Source: Termitidicoccus mucosus (GTDB taxonomy: Bacteria; Verrucomicrobiota; Verrucomicrobiia; Opitutales; Opitutaceae). Taken from it: 64,000 bases of DNA. Positions 54,101 through 61,400 of the stretch are shown in pieces. The position numbers were made by a program, and so were the translations under genes. The DNA is taken from positions 5,022,001 to 5,086,000 of the forward strand of contig NZ_CP109796.1 in the NCBI RefSeq assembly GCF_038725785.1, read 5' to 3'. The notes under the pieces were generated by a model. The model worked only from the letters and a program-made list of their open reading frames with translations, searched no databases and was not told where the DNA came from. How positions within the stretch are numbered: the stretch's first letter is position 1; each line of letters opens with the position of its first letter.

Positions 54101-54863
54101 CACGGGCAACCACGTCATTCGCAAAATCGCCCCCGGCCTTCCGAGCGGCTCCGATCCCGTGGGCGCGGCAGGCCCATTGGTCACAACCTTGGCCGGAGGC
54201 CCCAGACAGGAGGGCGCGCTCGACGGCACCGGTACGAATGCGCGTTTCCGCTCGCCCGTCGGCATCGCCGCCACCGGCACCGGCGCCGACACCGTGCTCT
54301 ACGTGGCCGACACCGGCAACCACGCCATTCGCAAAATCATCGCCGCGACCGGCGAAGTCACCACGCTGGCCGGCGCTCTGGGACAGGAAGGCAGCGCGGA
54401 CGCCACCGGCACCGCCGCTCGCTTCCGCTCGCCGCGCGGTCTGCTGGTGGACGGCACCGGGGAGATTTACGTGGCCGACACGGGCAACTCCACCATCCGC
54501 CTCATCGCCGGCGGCACGGTGACGACCGTCGCCGGCCTGCCGGGCACGGACACCGTGCCCGGCCTCGCAGGACTCAAGGACGGCCAAGGCGAAAGTGCGT
54601 GGTTCGACCATCCTGCCGCGCTGGCGCTGGGCGAAAATGGCAAGCTCTACGTGGCCGACACCGGCAACCGCGCCCTCCGCGTGGTCGATGAGCATGACAA
54701 CGTGACCACGCTCCCCGTCCGCGACGGTTCCGTTCCGTCCCCGGTTCCGCCGGGTGAGGGCGGCGGCTCCACCAGCGCCGGCGGCGGTGGCGGCGCGCCC
54801 TCCGCGTGGTTCGCCGCCGCGCTGGCGATGCTCCTTTGCCTCGGGAAACGCAGGAAATTTTAA
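51102..54863 (+). CDS. Secreted clan-A glycosidase-like protein with DNRLRE, Ig-like, NHL repeats and C-terminal sorting signal
   Basis: 1253 residues from the ATG at 51102; signal peptide IRIVLAAAGLLFVAPGARS. About 30-540: TIM-barrel glycosidase-like domain, with VVRYSMYNEPN (Glu213, the N-E-P acid/base motif of clan GH-A) and GIGLTEFNTTD (Glu348, candidate nucleophile). About 552-772: DNRLRE/CBM96-like domain (IADTQLADGAAKN, ALLKFRVPA, DDDNWDEATVTW). About 776-862: Ig-like (ADVTYQWRKDGVPIPGETGP). About 865-1200: six NHL-type blades (NLYVADTGNSTIR and relatives). The end, GGGGGAPSAW, hydrophobic helix, KRRKF, looks like a GlyGly-CTERM/exosortase-type signal. It probably acts at the cell surface on a plant polysaccharide. 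First gene after the LacI operator. Confidence 0.8.
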   Translation: MITRKNSIRIVLAAAGLLFVAPGARSAPLNVAVTPTQEGVTPAVLGYNASHFLPGTNAPDWWRYTGAKAARVLRGPSLTDVVHPYVDLATAKAGVDTDTFEKFMQRRAALRANAENPDQPLDNSFIDWPWFMTRFESTLQAVSGQRFYTTPLFTELRRQGVDILVQMTAGGSGFEIANDDDWAAKWLVWRYYYTHAFLMSRDFDVVRYSMYNEPNIGDTPTYEQWHRLLLIASDAIQGAIADVNTRYGKNLKPEIFAPHCTSPYDWEPNFPSPNSPVSPKVWAVNAVNDRHKRFDGTIDPNWRNFHFFNHQRYGLDPEVNYAQLIAGIRDLITPLTDGETPYGIGLTEFNTTDIATSRRNTETADQPKHYSSFGGTLVALTRADARQLYLFLFGQTIQVDDTVTNPVYPVRKNGTHYVSDAAGGYNYGGATQVAEVYRLFLKAAQGALPRFVCTGDPLPADLHLLVTRDDSAGMVHVFASNRAAEEHSLNLDLSAFGLPEGNLFIIEEVSDRSNGGVVARATVTAGGIGELTLRPQSVALVSISTRPQAPMPGGTTTLVVPAIADTQLADGAAKNTPGGGGAVVVARSDGLTADGRRVALLKFRVPAIAPADMQVVLLDLFAAATGGTARIQAHVYGLDDDNWDEATVTWASLTSALKQGVPAGNKIANNVVINQEGGPASILGQLVATTDTLAETLVNVTDFVRRQDDGYASFLIVQDHRMEWTLDPDIAPVFPNQPNHIPGDTQLGGIRIVTREGATGGIHGPRLLVAASSAPTGPALIGQPVGAAVDEGAPATLSVTTLEIGADVTYQWRKDGVPIPGETGPTLMLPGALTDAGFYDVVVSNQTGSTTSDEVIVVVRPAAAGSLFGEVAAVAVDRDNNLYVADAAQHIIQVITPDNYARVFAGVSGSSGKLDGVGAAALFNAPGALAVRGGNLYVADTGNSTIRAISPDARVITLAGLAGSGTHADGRGTGARFDHPGGIVAAATGSGTDIVLYVADTGNHVIRKIAPGLPSGSDPVGAAGPLVTTLAGGPRQEGALDGTGTNARFRSPVGIAATGTGADTVLYVADTGNHAIRKIIAATGEVTTLAGALGQEGSADATGTAARFRSPRGLLVDGTGEIYVADTGNSTIRLIAGGTVTTVAGLPGTDTVPGLAGLKDGQGESAWFDHPAALALGENGKLYVADTGNRALRVVDEHDNVTTLPVRDGSVPSPVPPGEGGGSTSAGGGGGAPSAWFAAALAMLLCLGKRRKF

Positions 54864-54920
54864 GCGCTGATCCCGGCAAAAATAAAAAACATCCCATCCA
54901 TTTATATAAATCCAGCCATC

Positions 54921-55643
54921 ATGAAAAAAACATCCACCACTCTCGTTCTGCTCGGCGCGCTTGTCGGGTTTATGCTCCCGGCGTCCGGCGCCGCCGCCGA
55001 TGGCGGATTGGGCAATCCGTCGTGGAAGCCGGCCTCGTCCCGGAACGGGAAGGTGCTTCGTTCCGCCACGCAGGTCCGGTTTGAAATGTCCTCCCCTGCG
55101 AATTTCAGCTGCGCCAGCCTCGTCGCTCCGCTGCAAAAAGTCGTCGAGTCCACAGTGCCGCAAAAAGGGGAGGGCGCCCCGCCGTTGGAAGTGATCCTCA
55201 CCGGCCTCGAATGGCCGCCGCCCGCCGCCGGCAAACCTGTGGTGTTCTTTGCCTCCTTGGGCGCAGCCGCGCAAAACATCAACCTGACCCCGCGCAACGC
55301 CACGCGGTGCGTCTATGTGCAAATCACCACCGGCACCGCCAAGACAGACGTCGCGGTGGGACGGCGCAAGGACAAGGCCCGCAAACAGGATTCCCATGCC
55401 GTGCAAGCCCCGCCCTCCGCGCTCACCTGGCGGTTCGACGCGAGCGGCTGGGAGCTTGAGACTGTTTCGGGCGCGGATGGCAGCTGCGAAAAATTCAAGG
55501 GGCAATGGCCCGCCGGCGAGGAGCCCTCGTTTCGGGATGACGACAAAATCAGCTTTGGCGTGCAAAACCCCGGTGACATGACCGGCGCCGTCCCCTACGC
55601 GGTCACGGTTGGCAGCGTCCGCATCAAGCGGACCGCAAAATAA
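54921..55643 (+). CDS. Small secreted protein, unknown function
   Basis: 240 residues with a clear signal peptide (TSTTLVLLGALVGFMLPASGAAA). The mature chain is beta-rich: VRFEMSSPANFSCASLVAPL, VVFFASLGAAAQNINLTP, RCVYVQITTGTAKTDVAVG, LTWRFDASGWELETV and ISFGVQNPGDM. It is 57 bases after the NHL-repeat glycosidase and 33 before the TonB receptor, so co-transcription is likely. No domain was recognised; the compact beta composition would suit a carbohydrate-binding or adaptor role, but that is a guess from context. Confidence 0.65.
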   Translation: MKKTSTTLVLLGALVGFMLPASGAAADGGLGNPSWKPASSRNGKVLRSATQVRFEMSSPANFSCASLVAPLQKVVESTVPQKGEGAPPLEVILTGLEWPPPAAGKPVVFFASLGAAAQNINLTPRNATRCVYVQITTGTAKTDVAVGRRKDKARKQDSHAVQAPPSALTWRFDASGWELETVSGADGSCEKFKGQWPAGEEPSFRDDDKISFGVQNPGDMTGAVPYAVTVGSVRIKRTAK

Positions 55644-55676
55644 AAACAGCCGTTAAACTTTAATTAAGCCGTCACC

Positions 55677-58463
55677 ATGAAAAAACAGCCCCGCAATCCA
55701 AATCCGACCGTCCCCCCGAACCGCCGGGGAGCGGTGAAAATTCCCGTGCCGTCCGCGCTGGCCCTGCTGCTGGCGGCGCTCCCGCCGCTGGCGGGGCAGG
55801 AGACGCCCGCCCCTCAGTCCCCTTCGCCCTCCGACGACGAAATCGTCACCCTCTCCGTTTTCGAGGTCACCGACAGCCGCGACGTCGGCTACCACGCCTC
55901 CACCACCCTCGCCGGCACCGGCACCGGCGAGGACCTCAAGAACATCCCCATGTCCGTTGACGTGCTCACGAAGGAATTTCTGGAGGACATCGGCGCCACC
56001 GACATCTATGAGGCCTCCCGCTATGCCCTCGGCGGCGAATTCAGTCCCAACGACGGCGACGCCACCAGCGGCCCCGACCTGCGCAGCTTCAGCTTCCGCG
56101 GCTTCCGCACCGCCTGGCAGACGCGCGACTTTTTCATCTGGCAACTGCCCGCCGACGGCTACAGCTACGAGCGCCTCGACTTCATGCGCGGGCCGAACGC
56201 CGTCCTCGCTGGCGACGCCGAGCCGGGCGGCGTGATGAACATAAACACCAAGCGCGCGCATTGGAAAAACCGCACCACCCTCGGCGCGCGCGTCGGCTCG
56301 TGGGGCCGCTACCGCGGCACGCTCGACTGGAACCGCGCCGTCACCAAAAACTGGGCCATCCGCCTGAACGCGGTCTATGACGAAAAGGAAAGCTGGAAGG
56401 ACTGGGTGGGCGACACCCGCAAGAGCGCCCTCCTCTCGACCACCTTCAAGCTAAGCCGCATGACGCAGCTCCGCTTCTCCGGCGAATACGGAAAACTCGA
56501 CTCCCACCCCGGCTTCTCGCTCCCCCGCGAGCAATACTCCGTCTGGGAGGCCGCCGGCTCGCCCGCGCACACCCGCTATTCCGCCGGCGGCTCCGCCTAC
56601 GGCACCAACCGCATGGGCACAAACGCCGCCACTCCCGGCTATTGGTATATCTATGACAACGCGGCCAAACAGTTGCGCGACTGGAACGGCATGGGCCAGA
56701 CCAACCTCCCCTCCGGCAACAACTCCAAGCCGCTCATCGACGAATCCATCTACCCGCGCGACCTGCAACTCACCGGCCCCGATACCTATAACAATCGCGA
56801 ATACTGGACCGTCACCGCCTGGTTCGAGCACCGTTTTACCCACGACCTCACCTTCGAGCTGGCCTATAATTACCAAACCTACACCCGAAACGGCTTGCTC
56901 CCCAACGGTATCAACTACCTCCACCGCGATCCAAACCCGCTCCTCCCCGACAACATCACCCCGAACCCCCACTTCGGCGACACCTACGCGGACTACCGCT
57001 GGCAGAAAAGCTGGACAAAATTCGCCGGCCACAGCTACCGCGCCGCGCTCGTTTATGATTGGGACCGGCTCTCGTGGACAAAACAACGCTTTCACCTCGG
57101 CATCGGCGCCCGCTCCGAATCCTCCGACCGCTGGACTTCCGCCGAAATCTGGGACAACCCCGCCGCCCTCGCCAACCATACCATCACCAGCAAATACCTC
57201 TACCGCCGCATTTATGTTTCCGACGCGCGCGCCCCCGGCGCCCTCCGCTTCGACGGACTGATTGACGACCCCGACGGCACCGGCGTCGTCTCCTACTTCG
57301 CCCCGACCGTGAATATGGACGCGACGAAAACCTTCATGTCCTACGGCCAGCTCTCCGCCTCCGGCGAATACTTCGGCGGCATCATCCGCTCCACCCTCGG
57401 CGTCCGCCGCGATTATGCGAAAAACAAAACCCACGAGGCGCTGCTCGACGAGGTCACGCGCATCTACGCCTACGACCCCGCCTCCCCGGAGCGCACGACC
57501 CTCGATGTCAACAATACCTCCGTCATGGCCGGCATCATATACAACTGGTGGAAACCGCTCTCGTTCACCTTTAATTATTCGCAATCCTACCGCCCAGCCA
57601 GCCAGCCCGTGTTTCTTATTGACGGCAACAACCCGCCGCCCCGCCTCGGCACCGGCAAGGAGGTCGGCATCCGCTACAGTGCGCTCAACGACCGCCTCTC
57701 CATCTCCGCCTGCCTCTACGACATCACCCAGGAAAACAATGTCATCTCGTTCACCTCCTTTAATATAAATCCGCTCACCCAAATCAACGCCATCTGGAAC
57801 GACACCGTCATCAACACGCTGCATCCGGGCTGGATAAACAACGACCTTCCGGGCGAGGACAACGACCGCCGCGAGATGGAAAGCGTCCGCGGGCGCGGCT
57901 TCGAGGCCGCCGTCCACCTCAACCTCACCCGTGGGTGGGCGTTCCGCGCCAGCTACGGGCTGGCGGACAACGAGACCTCCGAGACCGCCGTGCTCACGCG
58001 CGCTTATATAGAAAGAAACATGCCGCAATGGGAGGCGATGGCCGCGTCCGACCCCGCGATCGCGAACTCCATTGGCGATCGCATTGACAACCTGAAGGAA
58101 TTCCTAAAGGGCCAGGTTCCCGGCTCGAAATCGCTCCGCGTCAGCCGCCATACCGCCAACATGTTCACGCGCTACGCCTTCAGGCACGGCCGGCTGAAGG
58201 GCCTCTCGCTCGGCGGTGGCCTCAATTACAGAAGCGGTGTGATTTTATATTACGACGGCGACAAAAACCCCGTCCGCGGCACCGGCGGCACCTTGGTGAA
58301 CCTGATGGCCGGCTACGCCTTCAAGGCCGGCCGCACCCAGTGGAACCTCACCCTGAATATAAACAACGCCCTCAACCACATCACCATCCGCCAGCTCTCC
58401 GCCGCCTCCGCCTCCTACGCCGACCCTCGGAGCTGGTCCCTGAACACCAGCGTGACTTTTTAA
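55677..58463 (+). CDS. TonB-dependent outer-membrane receptor
   Basis: 928 residues. After a basic N-terminus and signal-like helix (ALALLLAALPPLAG) comes VTLSVFEVTDSRDVGYHAST, a segment typical of Opitutaceae receptors, then the plug domain (DLKNIPMSVDVLTKEFLEDI, LRSFSFRGFRTAWQTRDFF, YERLDFMRGPNAVLAGDAEPGG, GGVMNINTKR). A 22-strand barrel follows, with the terminal strand SWSLNTSVTF ending in Phe. Plug motifs P-SV-V-T and R-GPN-VL are those of siderophore-type receptors also used for glycan uptake. Position behind the surface glycosidase suggests import of its oligosaccharide products. No SusD-like partner is present. Confidence 0.92.
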   Translation: MKKQPRNPNPTVPPNRRGAVKIPVPSALALLLAALPPLAGQETPAPQSPSPSDDEIVTLSVFEVTDSRDVGYHASTTLAGTGTGEDLKNIPMSVDVLTKEFLEDIGATDIYEASRYALGGEFSPNDGDATSGPDLRSFSFRGFRTAWQTRDFFIWQLPADGYSYERLDFMRGPNAVLAGDAEPGGVMNINTKRAHWKNRTTLGARVGSWGRYRGTLDWNRAVTKNWAIRLNAVYDEKESWKDWVGDTRKSALLSTTFKLSRMTQLRFSGEYGKLDSHPGFSLPREQYSVWEAAGSPAHTRYSAGGSAYGTNRMGTNAATPGYWYIYDNAAKQLRDWNGMGQTNLPSGNNSKPLIDESIYPRDLQLTGPDTYNNREYWTVTAWFEHRFTHDLTFELAYNYQTYTRNGLLPNGINYLHRDPNPLLPDNITPNPHFGDTYADYRWQKSWTKFAGHSYRAALVYDWDRLSWTKQRFHLGIGARSESSDRWTSAEIWDNPAALANHTITSKYLYRRIYVSDARAPGALRFDGLIDDPDGTGVVSYFAPTVNMDATKTFMSYGQLSASGEYFGGIIRSTLGVRRDYAKNKTHEALLDEVTRIYAYDPASPERTTLDVNNTSVMAGIIYNWWKPLSFTFNYSQSYRPASQPVFLIDGNNPPPRLGTGKEVGIRYSALNDRLSISACLYDITQENNVISFTSFNINPLTQINAIWNDTVINTLHPGWINNDLPGEDNDRREMESVRGRGFEAAVHLNLTRGWAFRASYGLADNETSETAVLTRAYIERNMPQWEAMAASDPAIANSIGDRIDNLKEFLKGQVPGSKSLRVSRHTANMFTRYAFRHGRLKGLSLGGGLNYRSGVILYYDGDKNPVRGTGGTLVNLMAGYAFKAGRTQWNLTLNINNALNHITIRQLSAASASYADPRSWSLNTSVTF

Positions 58464-58499
58464 TATAAAACCCCGTCACCGCACCTCCTCCCTCCCGCC

Positions 58500-61400
58500 A
58501 TGAAAACAGTCATCACACAAATCCTCCGCCGTGCCGCCCTGCCGGGCATCTTGCTCGCGCTGGCAAACCACTCCCTTCCGCTGCGCGCCCAGGAAATCAT
58601 CTTCGGGACCGGCAGCACGAACCCCGCCACCGGCGCCCTCGTCGCCGGCGGCACCGTGCGGCTCACCGGGGATGACGCCACGCTGCAACTCGACAACGGA
58701 CGGACCCTCACCGTGAGCGACTATGTGAGTATCGGCGGCGCGTTCACCGCCTTGGGGGGCAAGGACCTCACCTTCCGGCCTTTTGACGACCTGCCCGGAC
58801 AGTGGGCGCGGTTGGACATGACGGGCGGCGCCCGCATTTTTTCGACCGCCCTGCCGGCGACCGGCACCCAGACGCTGCACCTTGACCGCGTCATTCTCTC
58901 CAGCGGGTCGGGATCGGGCGGAGGAGCACTGAATGCGACGGGGGCCAATGCGAACAACGCCCTGATTATCGAAGGCGATGTCGTCTTTTTGAACAATGTT
59001 TCCGGCGGGGTGTCCGGGGCGGTGAATGCAAACCCCGCCATGCTGGTTTTCACCGGCACGACGATCTTTCAGGGAAACTCAGCAGGCCGTCCCGCCAACA
59101 GCTCCGACCACGGCGGAGCGCTATATTATTATCCCAACACCTATTCCGGCACCCTGCTGTTCCAAAACGACGTGCTTTTCTTGAGCAACACCATGAACGG
59201 CGCCCAGGGAGGCGCGCTGTCAGTGCGCTACAGTGCCAGTTCGCCGACGACCACGGCGAAATTCATGCGCAACACGACTTTTATAAACAATACCGCATAC
59301 ACCAACGGCGGCGGCGCGGCTTTTTATGACATCCGCGTGCCGGTTGAGTTTGCCGGCGACGTCACCGTTGCAGGAAATCAGGCCAAAAACGGCCATAGCG
59401 GCGGAATGGCCGCCCCCGTGGGCACGATTTTGTTTTCCGGGACGCATAACCCCGGCGCGACGACCGTGCTCTTTTCCAGCAACACTGCCGCCACGAATGC
59501 CGGGGGCCTCACCGCGGTCGTGGTGGATTTCACCGGGGGACTGTTAAAGTTCACGGACAACACGGCGGTCTCGGGGAATGCGGGCGGGATAAACAACACG
59601 GGGACGCTGCGGATAACCGGGAGTTATGCTTTTTCCAACAACCAGGCGGGCGCGGCGGGCGGCGCGGTATACTCCAACGCCTCGGGCGCCAACATCACTT
59701 TGAACGGCTCGGGCAGCTTTGCCGGCAACATCGCCGGCGCCACGGGCGGTGCGATTCACCTGAACGGTGCCGACACTTTTCTGGATATCCGGGACGGGGC
59801 GCTCTTCACCAACAACGCGGCGGGCGGCGACGGCGGCGCCATCTATGCGAAAACCGGGGCGAAGCTGTCCCTGACGGCGGCCACCGGCGACATTGTCTTC
59901 CGCGACAACAAGGCCGGTGCGGCCCTCGCCGGGACAGCCGGCGGCTTCGTGGCGTCGGGCGGGACGGCCAGCGCGATTTATTTTGAAAACACCGGCTCCC
60001 TCGACATCCACGCCGACGAGGGGCGGAGTGTGGTGTTTGACGATCCCCTCACTGGATCGGCGACCGCCGCGGTGACACTCCGCAAAACCGGCGACGGCAT
60101 CCTCTCTTTCGGCACCCACGCTTCCGACGTCACCTTGGACACCACGGTCGAGGCCGGCGTGATGCGACTGACGGGTGGCGCGGTTTACGGAAAAAGCGGC
60201 ACCGGTTCCTTCACCCTCAACGCGGGCCGCCTGGAGGGAAATGGGAAAATCCAGACCAAGGATGCGACCTTGGCCAACGGCGTCGGCCTCACGGTGCTCG
60301 ACGGCGGCGCGCTGGTGATCGAGGCAGCCGGCGGCGGCATGGTGAGCGCGGGCGCCGGGCTCAAGCTCGCGGGAACCGGCACACTGTCGCTCGTCGGCGC
60401 GTCACAGTTGAACGCGGGCGAAATCACCGTGGGCGCTCTCGCCGGCCCCGCCGCGGGGACGCTCACGCTCACCAACACGCTCGCACTGGATGCAGGTGCG
60501 GTGCTGCGCTACGATTTATACACGGGCAACCAGTCCGACCGGGTGGACGCGGCAGGCGTCAGCCTGCTGGGCACCGGCACGATCAGGCTGGGGACAGTGG
60601 CGACGGGCTCGTTCACCGTGATGACCTGGACGGATGCGGGGCTGTCTGCGGGCGATCTCGCCTCGCTGGCTGTGCGCGACGCCAACGGCGGGGAGCTTAA
60701 CGCGCGCAACACCGCCAGTTTGCTCCTCTCCGGGAACAGCCTCGTGCTGAACAATGTCACGTCCAGTCTCGACATGGAATGGACGGGCGCGACGGGCACC
60801 CTGACGTGGCAGTCGTCGCCGGCCGAGTCCGCGAACTGGACGGACAGCGCCGCGACGAACCCGGAACTGTATTTCCGCAACGGTGACAGCGCGCGCTTCG
60901 GCGCCACCGCCACCGGCAGCGTTACGGTGGCGCCCGCGGGCGTGACGGCCTCCGGCATCGAGGTCGCCGTCACCGCCGGCACGCTGACCTTTGCGGGCGG
61001 CACGATCACCACCGATGCCGCCAGCGCCGAGGCGGGCGCGACGCTCACCGGCACCACCGGCAAGCTGGTCAAGACCGGCGCCGGCACGCTGGTGTTTTCC
61101 AACACGGCCAATTTGTTCAAAGCCGGCATCGAGCTGGGCGGCGGCGTGCTCGTCTTCAACAAGGCGAACCAGCTCGCCACGGGGGCGGGCGCGGGGATCT
61201 TGTTCACGGACGGCGCCACCCTGCGCGCCAGCGCGGACATCACGGGATTCGCCACGGGCATCACCATCGCCGACGGCAAGACCGCGGCGTTCGACACGCA
61301 GAACCACGCCGTCGGCTATTCGGGCGTGCTGGCGCTGGCACCGGCGGCGACGAGCGGAACCTTCGTCAAGACCGGCAGCGGCGCACTGACGCTCTCGGGC

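Noticed and set aside
53700-54700. CRISPR-like regular repeats
   Set aside because: Repeats are translated NHL blades in an open frame, spaced about 165-210 bases, with variable repeat units.
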